64,000 nucleotides of DNA from Nonomuraea rubra (lineage in GTDB: Bacteria; Actinomycetota; Actinomycetes; Streptosporangiales; Streptosporangiaceae). Both the position numbers and the translations under genes were made by a program. Under the pieces are notes generated by a model. The model saw only the letters and a list, made by a program, of their open reading frames with translations, did not search any database and was not told the DNA's origin. Positions within the stretch are counted from its first letter, which is position 1, and each line of letters starts with the position of its first letter. Shown here piece by piece: positions 54,505 through 63,383 of the stretch. The DNA lies in assembly GCF_014207985.1 (NCBI RefSeq), contig NZ_JACHMI010000001.1:62001-126000 (forward strand), read 5' to 3'.

Positions 54505-55665
54505 ATGCACGAGCTGCTCGACCGCCAGACCGCCAAGCTGGCCAGGCGGCTCGTACGGTGCTTCGCCGAGCAGCTCCCCGTCTACCGGCGGCTGCCGAAG
54601 GAGGAGCTCGACGGCGACATCACGGCCATCACCGAGCACAACCTGCGCCTGATCTCCCGCGCCTTCCGCGAGGGCCGCCCGCCCACCAGGGCGGACCTGC
54701 TGCCGTTGCGGGAGTCGGCGGCCCGCCGCGCCCAGGAGGGCGTGCCGCTCGAAGCGCTGCTCGCGGCCTACCACCTGGGGGCGCGGCTGGTGTGCGAGCG
54801 GCTGTTCGCGCGGGCCGGGCCGGACGACCTGGCCGACGTGCTGGAGGCCGGCCGGATCGTGCTGCTCTACATGGAGGCCGCCACGCTGGCCGTCTGCTCG
54901 GCGTACCTGGAGGAGCGCGAGAGCCTGCTCAGCCAGGAGCAGCACGCCATGCACGCCACCGTCGCCGCGCTGCTCGGCGGCGACCGCGCGGCCCTGGCGG
55001 GGGTGCGGCTGCCGCCGCGCTACCTGGTGCTGGCCGTCGCGGCGGGGCGGCATCCCGACGAGGACGGGCCGGGCGCGCCCGTGGCCGGGCGGCGCAAGCT
55101 GCACCGGCTCAGGACGGCGCTCCAGCGGTTCGCGGCCGAGCCGGTGCTGCCCGCGCTCGACACGGCCGGCGGGCTGGTGCTGGTGCCGCTCCAGGGGGAG
55201 GAACCCGGGCTCGCCGAGCTGGCGGAGGCGGCGGCCAGGTCGGCGGGCGTGCCCGTGTGGCTGGCCGCCGAGTGCGCGCCGCCGCAGGACGTGCCCGCGG
55301 CGGCGCGGCTGGTGGAGGAGGTGCTGGAGGTGGTGCGGGTCTTCGAGCAGCCGCCGGGCGGCTACCGCCTGGCCGACGTGCTGCTCGAATACCAGCTCAC
55401 CCGGTCGAGCCAGGCCACGGCGCTGCTGGCGGGCCTGCTCGACCCGCTGCTCGACAACCCCGACCTGCTCAGGACGCTGACGGCGTACCTGGACACCGGC
55501 CTGGACCGGCGGCGCACCGCCGAGCTGCTGCACGTGCACCCGAACACCGTCGACTACCGCCTGCGCAGGGTCGTCGTCCTGACCGGGCTGGACCCGATGG
55601 ACCCTGCCCACCTCCAGCGGATCGGGGCCGCGCTGGCGGCCCGCCGCCTCACACCACGCCAGTGA
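54505..55665 (+). CDS. PucR/CdaR-type transcriptional regulator
   Basis: 386 residues. An N-terminal helical sensor domain (about 1-150), a linker (GGDRAALAGVRLPPRYLVLAV) and a C-terminal PucR-type helix-turn-helix (LLRTLTAYLDTGLDRRRTAELLHVHPNTVDYRLRRV, about 325-360). PucR-type proteins are ligand-controlled activators or repressors. ATG 54505 is used; GTG 54478 is an in-frame alternative with AGGG upstream. It converges on an SGNH esterase gene with a 17-base overlap. Confidence 0.85.
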   Translation: MHELLDRQTAKLARRLVRCFAEQLPVYRRLPKEELDGDITAITEHNLRLISRAFREGRPPTRADLLPLRESAARRAQEGVPLEALLAAYHLGARLVCERLFARAGPDDLADVLEAGRIVLLYMEAATLAVCSAYLEERESLLSQEQHAMHATVAALLGGDRAALAGVRLPPRYLVLAVAAGRHPDEDGPGAPVAGRRKLHRLRTALQRFAAEPVLPALDTAGGLVLVPLQGEEPGLAELAEAAARSAGVPVWLAAECAPPQDVPAAARLVEEVLEVVRVFEQPPGGYRLADVLLEYQLTRSSQATALLAGLLDPLLDNPDLLRTLTAYLDTGLDRRRTAELLHVHPNTVDYRLRRVVVLTGLDPMDPAHLQRIGAALAARRLTPRQ

Positions 55666-56500
55666 CGGCGGCCGTCACCGCGGTCGCGAAGCCGCGCATG
55701 CCCGCAGCGTTCGGGTGGAACGGCGCGGCCGGCGAGGCGGGCACGTACGGCTCGATCCACCGCGTGCCGGCCGAGGCGCACGGGTCGTGGCCGACGCTCG
55801 GCGTCTGCAGGTCGATGAAGCCCACCCCGGCCGCGGCGGCCTGCTCGGCCAGCATCTGGTTGAAGTACAGCAGCGTGGCCCTGATGTAGTTCGCGTCCGA
55901 CCTGATGATCGGGACGCGCGGGTAGCAGCCGTCGGGCCGCGCGTACGTGCCGTAGCCCACCACGAAGATCCTGGCCTGCGGGGCGCGGGCGCGGATGTCG
56001 GAGACCATGGTGGTCAGGCGGGGGCGCAGCGCGTCGGTGTCGACCCGCCACTTGTCCTGGCCGCCCACGTTGTAGTCGTCGTTGCAGGCGTCGCCGATCG
56101 GCGGGGGCAGCAGGTTCAGGCAGTCCTCGATGAAGTCGGTCAGGCCGACGTCGTTGGCGCCGATCTGCACCGTGACCAGCGTGGTGTCCTGGCTGAGCGC
56201 GTCGAGCTGGGGCGGCACGTCGCCGAGCTCGGTGTTCTGCGGCTGGTACAGGTCCTCTGTCTGGGCGCCCGAGCAGGTCACGTCGCGGAACCTGGCCGCG
56301 CCGATCGCCTGGGCCGTCAGGCGCGGGTAGTTGCGGTCGGAGCGCAGGCAGCCGAGGTGGATCTGGTTGGGCACCAGCGGTCCCGCGGCGGCCGAGTCGC
56401 CCAGGGCCACGTACACCTCGGCCTGCGCGGCGTGCGCGGGCGGGGCGAGGGTGAGGGCGAGCCAGACGGCGGTGAGGAGGAGGAGCGTGCGTCGGACCAT
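55649..56500 (-). CDS. Secreted SGNH/GDSL hydrolase
   Basis: 283 residues. Signal peptide (about 1-24), block I GDSAAAG with Ser36, block III IGANDVG and the C-terminal HPNAAGM (block V). Six Cys could form three disulfides, as in Streptomyces secreted lipase/esterases. It probably acts on acyl esters outside the cell. AAGGAG lies six bases before the ATG. It is 48 bases downstream of the PhoX-like gene and may share its transcript. Confidence 0.87.
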   Translation of the reverse strand: MVRRTLLLLTAVWLALTLAPPAHAAQAEVYVALGDSAAAGPLVPNQIHLGCLRSDRNYPRLTAQAIGAARFRDVTCSGAQTEDLYQPQNTELGDVPPQLDALSQDTTLVTVQIGANDVGLTDFIEDCLNLLPPPIGDACNDDYNVGGQDKWRVDTDALRPRLTTMVSDIRARAPQARIFVVGYGTYARPDGCYPRVPIIRSDANYIRATLLYFNQMLAEQAAAAGVGFIDLQTPSVGHDPCASAGTRWIEPYVPASPAAPFHPNAAGMRGFATAVTAAVTGVV

Positions 56501-56548
56501 GGTGGACTCCTTCCGGCAGGGGTGGGGGGTGGGGAATCCGGTGGCCGG

Positions 56549-57664
56549 TCAGCGGCGGAAGGGGCCGGTCACCTCGTAGGTGATGCCTCCGGTGCCCGCG
56601 GACTCGCCGCTGGTGCCGCGCTGCGAGGAGAAGTAGAGCCGGGTCCCGTCGGGCGAGAACGCGGGCCCGGTGATCTCCGACCGCGCCTGGCCGTCGAGGC
56701 GCATGATCGGGGCCACCACGCCGTCGGGCGTGATGATGTTGATCTCCATGTTGCCGCCGTCCTCGGCCACGTAGAGATCGCCTTTCAGCCCGGTCACGTT
56801 GTCCACGCCGTCGAGCGTGCCGGTGCCGTCGTAGATGGCGGTGACGGTCTGGCGGGCGGTGTCGTACGCCCACACCTTGCGGTCGCCCTTGGCGGTGAAG
56901 TAGCAGACGCCGGCGGAGTAGTGGCAGCCCTCGCCGCCGTTGAAGTGCCTGGCCTCTGGCACCTGGTGCCTGGTCTGGCGCTCCAGCACGGCGGGCGAGG
57001 GGTCGGGGACCTCGCGCCACACCGTGCCGTCGCCGCACAGCACCTCCAGCCGCCCGCTGGACAGATCACCCCAGGTCGTGGGGGTGAACCGGTAGAAGCA
57101 GCCGTCGCTCTCGTCCTCGGTCAGGTAGACGACCCGGCGGTCGGGGTCGCAGGCGGCGGCCTCGTGCTTGAAGCGGCCCATGGCGGGGCGGGGCTGGGCG
57201 GAGCGGGTGCCGTACGGGTCGGTCTCGTAGACCCGGCCGCGGAAGATCTCCTCGCACGACAGCCAGGTGTTCCAGGGGGTGGCGCCGCCCGCGCAGTTGA
57301 GGTTCGTGCCGCTGAGGATGCGGTACGCGCGCTCGATCGACCCGTCCGCCCTGAACCTGATCGCCGAGGCGCCGCCGATCAGCGGCACCTCGGAGTTGGA
57401 CACGTAGATCCAGCCGGTGCCGTCGGCGAAGCAGGCGCCGCCGTCGGGCGCGGGGTGCCAGAGCGTGCCGCCGACGCTCCGGCCGGACCTGGCCACGATG
57501 CGGCCGGTGAAGCCGGCGGGTAACGCCATGCCGTTGGCGTCGGGCGCGCCGAGCGGCCCGTACGGGCTCTCCCCGGCGGACACCGACGCCACGGCCTCGT
57601 GCCACACCGCCCCCGAGAACGCCACCGACACGGGCACGGCTGTCAGGAAGGTACGGCGGCGCAT
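56549..57664 (-). CDS. PhoX-like (DUF839) Tat-exported protein
   Basis: 371 residues. Tat signal MRRRTFLTA with twin Arg, then a six-bladed propeller as in PhoX: WNTWLSCEE, FKHEAAACDPDRRVVYLTEDES and FNGGEGCHYSAGVCYFTAKGDRK. PhoX alkaline phosphatases need Ca and Fe and use similar Cys and Glu ligands; whether this protein keeps the full site is unclear. It would be exported folded. It heads a two-gene transcript with the SGNH hydrolase. Confidence 0.82.
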   Translation of the reverse strand: MRRRTFLTAVPVSVAFSGAVWHEAVASVSAGESPYGPLGAPDANGMALPAGFTGRIVARSGRSVGGTLWHPAPDGGACFADGTGWIYVSNSEVPLIGGASAIRFRADGSIERAYRILSGTNLNCAGGATPWNTWLSCEEIFRGRVYETDPYGTRSAQPRPAMGRFKHEAAACDPDRRVVYLTEDESDGCFYRFTPTTWGDLSSGRLEVLCGDGTVWREVPDPSPAVLERQTRHQVPEARHFNGGEGCHYSAGVCYFTAKGDRKVWAYDTARQTVTAIYDGTGTLDGVDNVTGLKGDLYVAEDGGNMEINIITPDGVVAPIMRLDGQARSEITGPAFSPDGTRLYFSSQRGTSGESAGTGGITYEVTGPFRR

Positions 57665-57773
57665 GAGGGCTCTCCCGTGGTCGCGGTTGGATTCGCAGAC
57701 ACACGATGAGCCATGCTCGTCATTCTGTGAACTGGACAGGACAGTAAATGTCAGCGGTCAAATCTGTGACGCC

Positions 57774-58466
57774 TCACAAATCGCCGCCCGGCCGCCACAT
57801 GGGCCAGAACAGCGCGCCGTCCGGCAGCGCGAACGGCTGCCGCGCCTGGTAGCCGTGCCGCGCGTAGAGGTCGCGGTTGCGCGGGTCGCTGGCCTCCAGG
57901 TACGCGGGCAGCCCGCCCAGCCGGTCGTGCTGGTAACGCAGCAGGGCCGTGCCGAGCCCCTCGTTCTGCCGGTCGGGGTGCACCGCCAGGAACGCCAGGT
58001 GGTGGTGCGGCGCCGCCGGATGGTTCCGCTCGAAGAGTTCGTCCAGGGTGCGGAACCGCTCCACCCACGCGCCCGTGGCCTCGGCCAGCCTGCGGTCGTA
58101 GTCGTGCGGTGCGGGCAGCGGCGAGGTGTACGGGAACCACACCGCCACCGCGGGGCCGTCGTCGATGAGGTGGATCTCGCCGTGCTCGACGGCGTGCTCG
58201 ACGAAGATCCGGAAGTTGGCGGCGATGATCCGGTGCCGCTCCCTGCGATCGGGCACCAGGTACGCCATGGGCCGCAGCCCGGAGAACGCGGTCGCGATCA
58301 ATTCGGCGACCCGCTGCGCGTCCTCGGCCGTGGCCAGCCGGACGGCGGGCCGTAACGCGAACGCCGACCCGCTCTCGCGGTGGATCACCGGCCAGGGCCC
58401 GAACGCCTCTGCCTGCCCTGTTCGGAACGTCTCTGCCATCGGCCCAGGTCTCCTCTCGTCGATCAT
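57774..58466 (-). CDS. GNAT-family N-acetyltransferase
   Basis: 230 residues. GNAT fold with LATAEDAQRVAELIATAF, strand LAFLAVHPDRQNEGLGTALL (pantetheine loop) and NRDLYARHGYQARQPF. It transfers an acetyl from acetyl-CoA to an amine or alcohol. The ATG at 58466 overlaps the stop of the APC permease (ATGA), so the two are coupled. The pair suggests an amine or amino-acid substrate brought in by the permease; this is inference. Confidence 0.82.
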   Translation of the reverse strand: MIDERRPGPMAETFRTGQAEAFGPWPVIHRESGSAFALRPAVRLATAEDAQRVAELIATAFSGLRPMAYLVPDRRERHRIIAANFRIFVEHAVEHGEIHLIDDGPAVAVWFPYTSPLPAPHDYDRRLAEATGAWVERFRTLDELFERNHPAAPHHHLAFLAVHPDRQNEGLGTALLRYQHDRLGGLPAYLEASDPRNRDLYARHGYQARQPFALPDGALFWPMWRPGGDL

Positions 58467-59929
58467 GCGCCGTCGGGGACGGCGGCCGCTCCGGCGCCCG
58501 TCCCCACCGCAGCGTAAACGGCGGGTCGCCCGGCACGCAGCACGAAGGCCCACACCACCCCGAGCACCGCGGCGACCCCGTAGACGGCCGGCAGCACCCA
58601 GGCCAGGGCGTCGCCCTCCGGCACGCCCAGCAGCGCCCAGAAGTTGTCCAGCGCGAGCCACACCATCACGGCCAGCGCGATCGCGGCGGGCACGGGCGCG
58701 ATCACCCGACGGCCGAGCGTCTCGCCGCTCGGCTGCCTGGCGAAGAAGGCGATGACCGCGATGGACGTCACGAAGATCAGCAGCAGCACGCCGAGCCCGC
58801 CGAACGCGCCGCCGTAGAAGAAGAGCTGCACGAGCGGGTCGAGGCCGAGGAGCGCGTACAGCAGGATCGTGGCCAGGCCGAGCACGCTCTGCGCGATCGA
58901 GCCCGCCTGGGGCGCCCCGGTGCGGGCCCGCGTCCGGCCGAAGACGGCGGGCAGCACCCGCTCGCGGCCGAGCGCGAAGAAGTAGCGGGAGGTGGTGTTG
59001 TGGAAGGAGATCATCGCGGCGAGCACGCTGGTGGCGAAGAGCACCCTGGCGATGGCCACCACGACCGGGCCCAGGTGGGCCTCGGCCAGCACGAAGATGG
59101 TGTCCGCCTGGTCCCGCCGCGCGGTGGCCACGATCTCGCCGGGCCCGACGGCGACCGTCATGGCCCACGACGACAGCGCGTACACCAGGGCGATGATCGC
59201 CACGGACGCGTACGTGGCGATCGGCACCGTACGCCGCGGCTCCCGGCTCTCCTCCGAGAACACCACGGACGACTCGAACCCGACGAACCCGAGCGTCGCC
59301 AGCACCAGCAGGGCCCCCACGCCGGGCACGAACAGCGCGGCCGGTGACAGCGTCTCCACCGAGTAGCCGGTGACCGCCGGGTTGACCAGGTCGGCCAGGT
59401 CGAACAGCAGGATGACCGCCACCTCCGCGGTCAGCAGCACGGCCAGCAGGCGGCCGTTGACGTCCACGCGCAGCACGCCGAGCGCCGCGACCAGCGCCCA
59501 GGCGACCAGCGAGACGACCCACCAGGCGGGCGTGACGCCCAGCCACGCTTCGAGCAGCGGCGCGCTCGCCACGCCGAACGCGCCGTAGAGCGCCACCTGC
59601 AGCGTGTTGTACGCGATGAGCGCCACCCAGGCCGCCGCGATGCCCGCGGGACGGCCGAGGCCCCGGGTGACGTAGGTGTAGAACGCGCCGGCGTTGGCCA
59701 GGTGCCGGGCCATCGCCACGTACCCGACCGCGAAGACCGCGAGCACGGCCCCCACGACCAGGAAGGCGATCGGCAGCCCGGTGATCCCGGTGACGGCGTA
59801 GCCGGTGGTGATCACCCCGGCGACCACGGTGAGCGGCGCGGCGGCCGACAGGACGAAGTAGACGACCGTGGGCGCGCCGAGCCGGTCGGCGGCCAGCGCG
59901 TCGGGGGCGGGGGAGGTGGTACGCGTCAT
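58463..59929 (-). CDS. APC-family amino acid/polyamine permease
   Basis: 488 residues with about 12 membrane segments. Family marks are the N-terminal VVYFVLSAAAPLTVVAGVITTGYAVTGITG, the GFVGFESSVVFSEESREPRRTVP loop and the ISFHNTTSRYFFALGRERVLP motif. It imports an amino acid or amine; the substrate is not predictable. GGGAAGG precedes ATG 59929. It is divergent from the carbamoyltransferase gene. Confidence 0.9.
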   Translation of the reverse strand: MTRTTSPAPDALAADRLGAPTVVYFVLSAAAPLTVVAGVITTGYAVTGITGLPIAFLVVGAVLAVFAVGYVAMARHLANAGAFYTYVTRGLGRPAGIAAAWVALIAYNTLQVALYGAFGVASAPLLEAWLGVTPAWWVVSLVAWALVAALGVLRVDVNGRLLAVLLTAEVAVILLFDLADLVNPAVTGYSVETLSPAALFVPGVGALLVLATLGFVGFESSVVFSEESREPRRTVPIATYASVAIIALVYALSSWAMTVAVGPGEIVATARRDQADTIFVLAEAHLGPVVVAIARVLFATSVLAAMISFHNTTSRYFFALGRERVLPAVFGRTRARTGAPQAGSIAQSVLGLATILLYALLGLDPLVQLFFYGGAFGGLGVLLLIFVTSIAVIAFFARQPSGETLGRRVIAPVPAAIALAVMVWLALDNFWALLGVPEGDALAWVLPAVYGVAAVLGVVWAFVLRAGRPAVYAAVGTGAGAAAVPDGA

Positions 59930-60095
59930 GCTGCCTTCCCAGGGGGTGCGGAGGAGGACGAACGCACGTCCGTATGGTGTGCCGATCTCCGGTCGAGGAC
60001 AAGGCTCTGCTGACGTGTCCCTTACGCGGTTGGGAGATCCACTTGTTCCTCGCTGGGGTATCGGTGCCCGTGATTTCGATCAGGAGGCACTGCAG

Positions 60096-61781
60096 ATGGC
60101 GGACTTTCCCATCGTTGTCGGTATAAATCGCACCCAGGATGGCTCTCTTGCCGTCGCGGTGGGCGAGTCGGGCATGTACAGCCTGCAGAAGGAGCGCGTC
60201 AGCCGGCGCGAGCACCACTGGGGGCGCCTCGGCGACCTGCCCGACCGCTACCTGCCCGCCATGCCGCTGCTGAAGGAGCCGGTGGACCTGGTCGTGGAGG
60301 GCTACTCGTCGGACACCGAGATCGAGCACGCGCCCGCGTACCAGCAGGAGGTGCGCGAGACGCTCGGCCTCAGGGACGGGGCCGAGATCGTGCTGGTCTC
60401 GCACCACCTCTCCCACCTCTACGGCGCCTTCTACCCCTCGCCGTTCGAGGAGGCGGCGGGGCTGGTGATCGACACGCGGGGCAGCCACGTCAGGGACTTC
60501 ACCGAGGAGGTCCCGCTGCCGCCGGGCACCGGTGGCGACCTGGTGGAGGTGGCCTCGTTCTACCGGTGCGCGCGCGGGCGCGTGGAGTGCCTGGCCAAGC
60601 AGCTCTGGGACGGCGACTGGGCCAGGCCCGCCGGGCTCGGCTGCTTCAACGCGCTGCTGGCCAGGGCGCTGTGGCCGGAAGGCGAGGGCGATGAGGGCAA
60701 GGTGACGGCGCTGGCCCCGTTCGGCGACCCGGACGCGCTCGGCCTGCCCGATCTCGACGTGCGCGGCCACGAGGTGCACCTCCCGCCCGCCTGGCTGGAG
60801 GTGTTCGGCCGCCGCGACGCCTTCCGCTACGAGCCGGGCGGCGAGGAGTTCCGCCGCGCCGCGAACCTGGCCGCCGCCGGCCAGCGCGCCTTCGAGCGGG
60901 CGCTGGACCGGGTGGCCGCCTGGCTGCACGCCGAGACGGGCCTGGACGCGCTGGCCTTCGCCGGCGGCGCCGCGCTCAACAGCTCGGCCAACGGCCGGCT
61001 CATCCGCGAGTCGCCGTTCCGCGAGGTGTTCATCCCGCCCGCCCCGCACGCGGCCGGCACAGCCGTGGGCTGCGCCCTGTACGGGCTCATCGCCTGCCTC
61101 GGCGTGGACAGCCGCTTCCGCTGGACGGACGACTTCCTCGGCCCCGACCCCGACGAGAGCGAGATCGAGGCGGCCGTGCGCGCCCTGCCCGCCGGCCTGT
61201 ACGCCGAGCAGCCGCCGGACCTGGCGGGCACGCTCGTCACGCTGCTGGAGAGCGGCCGCGTGGTCGGGCTGCACCAGGGCCGCAGCGAGTCAGGCCCGCG
61301 CGCGCTGGGCAACCGCAGCATCCTCGGCGACCCGCGAGGCCCCGACATGCAGGATTACCTCAACTTCGAGGTGAAGGGCCGCGAGTGGTTCCACCCGACG
61401 GCACCGGTGGTCCTGGCCGAGCACGCCGCGCAGATCTTCGAGCTGGACCGGCCGGCCCCGTTCGGGCACTACGCCGTCGCGGTCCGCCCCGAGCACCGCG
61501 ACGGGCTGCCCGCGATCACGCACGTGGACGGCACGGCCACGCCGCAGACGGTCACCCGGGAGAGCGCCCCGTTCCTGCACGCCCTGCTCACCAGGTGGCA
61601 CGAGCGGACGGGCACGCCCGTCCTGGTCAACGCCTCGCTGAGCGGGCCCGGCGAGCCGCCGGCGGAGACGCCGGAGCACGCCGTCGACACGCTGCTCGGG
61701 ACCGGCCTGCACGCGCTGGCGATGCCGCCGTACCTGATCCGCAAGCGGGTGGAGCCGCCCCTGCCGGGAGAGCTCGCCTAA
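60096..61781 (+). CDS. NodU/CmcH-type carbamoyltransferase
   Basis: 561 residues. The N-terminal Kae1-like domain (SHHLSHLYGAFYPSPF, FAGGAALNSSANGRLI, AGTAVGCALYG) and the C-terminal segment SESGPRALGNRSILGDP and GREWFHPTAPVV are characteristic. Such enzymes use carbamoyl phosphate and ATP to carbamoylate a hydroxyl of an antibiotic or sugar. AGGAGG lies upstream of ATG 60096. No antibiotic biosynthetic gene is nearby, so the acceptor is unknown; the divergent permease and GNAT may belong to the same unit. Confidence 0.88.
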   Translation: MADFPIVVGINRTQDGSLAVAVGESGMYSLQKERVSRREHHWGRLGDLPDRYLPAMPLLKEPVDLVVEGYSSDTEIEHAPAYQQEVRETLGLRDGAEIVLVSHHLSHLYGAFYPSPFEEAAGLVIDTRGSHVRDFTEEVPLPPGTGGDLVEVASFYRCARGRVECLAKQLWDGDWARPAGLGCFNALLARALWPEGEGDEGKVTALAPFGDPDALGLPDLDVRGHEVHLPPAWLEVFGRRDAFRYEPGGEEFRRAANLAAAGQRAFERALDRVAAWLHAETGLDALAFAGGAALNSSANGRLIRESPFREVFIPPAPHAAGTAVGCALYGLIACLGVDSRFRWTDDFLGPDPDESEIEAAVRALPAGLYAEQPPDLAGTLVTLLESGRVVGLHQGRSESGPRALGNRSILGDPRGPDMQDYLNFEVKGREWFHPTAPVVLAEHAAQIFELDRPAPFGHYAVAVRPEHRDGLPAITHVDGTATPQTVTRESAPFLHALLTRWHERTGTPVLVNASLSGPGEPPAETPEHAVDTLLGTGLHALAMPPYLIRKRVEPPLPGELA

Positions 61782-61857
61782 CCCCTTGCTACGACACGAA
61801 GTCGCAGGTCAGTGCGGGTCTTGGGTTTCCAGGCCGGTGCCCGGTACGGTCGGTGAC

Positions 61858-62661
61858 ATGCGTGCCTACCGAGCCGGACCCGTGGCACTGGCCATGCTCG
61901 CCGCGCTGTCCGCCGGCTGCGGCGGCGGCACCGTGCCCGCAGCCCAGGAGGCGGCGCTGCCCGCCTCCCCCGCCCCGACGGCGAGCCCGGCCGGGACCGC
62001 GCGCCCGCTCGCGGGCAAGACCGTCGTGCTCGACCCCGGGCACAACGGCGGCAACGCCTCGCACCCCGAGGAGATCAACCGCCAGGTCGACATCATCACC
62101 GGCCGCAAGGCGTGCAACACCACCGGCACCGAGACCAACGACGGCTTCCCCGAGCACGCCTTCACCTGGGACGTCGCCGGCCAGATGAAGCCGATCCTGG
62201 AACGCATGGGCGCCAAGGTGGTGCTCACCCGGCCCAACGACAGGGGCGTGGGCCCGTGCGTCACCGAGCGGGCCGCGATCGGCAACGAGGCCAGGGCGGA
62301 CGCGGTGCTGTCCATCCACGGCGACGGGGCCGCGCCGGACGGGCACGGGTTCCACGTGATCATGCCGGGGCTGCTGCGCGGGCACAACGACGACGTGGTG
62401 AAGCCGTCGGCCAGGCTCGGCAGGGCCGTCCGCGACGCCTACCGCGAGGGCACCGGCATGCCGTACGCGAACTACACCGCGAAGAACGGCCTGCAGACCC
62501 GCACCGACCTGGGCGGGCTCAACCTGTCGAAGCGGCCGGCGGTGTTCATCGAGTGCGGCAACATGCGCAACGAGCGCGACGCCGCCAAGATGTCCGACGC
62601 CGCCTTCCGCAAGCGCATGGCCGCCGCGCTCGCCGACGGGATCAGGCGGTTCCTGAGCTAG
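61858..62661 (+). CDS. N-acetylmuramoyl-L-alanine amidase (Amidase_3) lipoprotein
   Basis: 267 residues. A lipobox-like LSAGC at about 16-20 suggests a lipoprotein anchor. The Amidase_3 zinc residues appear in VLDPGHNGG, a Glu after NASHPEEIN, VLSIHGDGA and the catalytic Glu in VFIECGNMRN. It resembles the Rv3717-type amidase that cuts the muramyl-L-Ala bond during cell separation. ATG 61858 is chosen for its signal peptide. Its end overlaps the convergent TetR gene by 20 bases. Confidence 0.87.
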   Translation: MRAYRAGPVALAMLAALSAGCGGGTVPAAQEAALPASPAPTASPAGTARPLAGKTVVLDPGHNGGNASHPEEINRQVDIITGRKACNTTGTETNDGFPEHAFTWDVAGQMKPILERMGAKVVLTRPNDRGVGPCVTERAAIGNEARADAVLSIHGDGAAPDGHGFHVIMPGLLRGHNDDVVKPSARLGRAVRDAYREGTGMPYANYTAKNGLQTRTDLGGLNLSKRPAVFIECGNMRNERDAAKMSDAAFRKRMAAALADGIRRFLS

Positions 62662-63280
62662 CGTAGGCCCGCAGGAACGCGGCCACCCCCGCCTCCGCCA
62701 GGCGTTCGAGCTCGGCGTCCGTGTAGTGGTCGCCGGCGCCCTCGAACATCACCTTGTTCACCGGGATCCACAGCAGCAGGCCGACGAAGTGCTCGGCGGC
62801 CAGGGCCGGGTCGTCCGTACGCAGCAGGCCGCGCTCGGTGAGCCGCTCGAACGCCGTGGACATGGTCTTGAGCGAGCGCTCGAAGCCCTGGGCGTACCAG
62901 GTGCGGCCGAGGTCGGGGAAGCGGTCGGCCTCGGCGATCACCAGCCGGCGCAGCCGCAGGATGTCGGGGCGCATGATGCGGGCGAGGAACTGGCGGGCCA
63001 GCTCGCCGAGGTCCTTCTCCAGGTCGTCGCTGTCCTCCAGCGCCGAGATGATCATCTTGGCCAGCCCCTCCACCTGGCCGGTGGTGTCCATGATGATGCT
63101 GGTGAAGAGCTGTTCCTTGTCGGTGAAGTGCTTGTAGACGGTCTGCTTCGACACGGAGGCCAGTGAGGCGACCTCGTCCATGCTGGTGCCCACGTAGCCG
63201 TTGCGCAGGAACACCGGGAGCGCCGCCTCCATGATCTGCCTGCGCTTGCGTGCCGTCCGGCCGTCCTCTTCCGCTGCCAT
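62642..63280 (-). CDS. TetR-family regulator of the divergent serine hydrolase
   Basis: 212 residues. N-terminal TetR helix-turn-helix with GTSMDEVASLASVSKQTVYKHF and a C-terminal ligand domain. ATG 63280 follows AGAGGG. The 17-bp inverted-repeat operator lies between it and the next gene, so it should control both. Confidence 0.88.
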   Translation of the reverse strand: MAAEEDGRTARKRRQIMEAALPVFLRNGYVGTSMDEVASLASVSKQTVYKHFTDKEQLFTSIIMDTTGQVEGLAKMIISALEDSDDLEKDLGELARQFLARIMRPDILRLRRLVIAEADRFPDLGRTWYAQGFERSLKTMSTAFERLTERGLLRTDDPALAAEHFVGLLLWIPVNKVMFEGAGDHYTDAELERLAEAGVAAFLRAYASSGTA

Positions 63281-63314
63281 GACCGCCCTCTCGTTCGCTT
63301 GCCTCAGAACAGTA

Positions 63315-63354
63315 CTAGACAGTTCCGTACTGATGTGAGTACTGTACCGTCTAG
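63315..63354. promoter_or_regulatory. TetR operator between the divergent TetR and serine hydrolase genes
   Basis: Two 17-base arms (63315-63331 and 63338-63354) that are inverted repeats with 14 of 17 matches, spacer 6 bases. Arms begin CTAGAC and end in GTACT. Confidence 0.78.
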
Positions 63355-63383
63355 TTCCAGAGACGGACAAGGACGGACACGCC

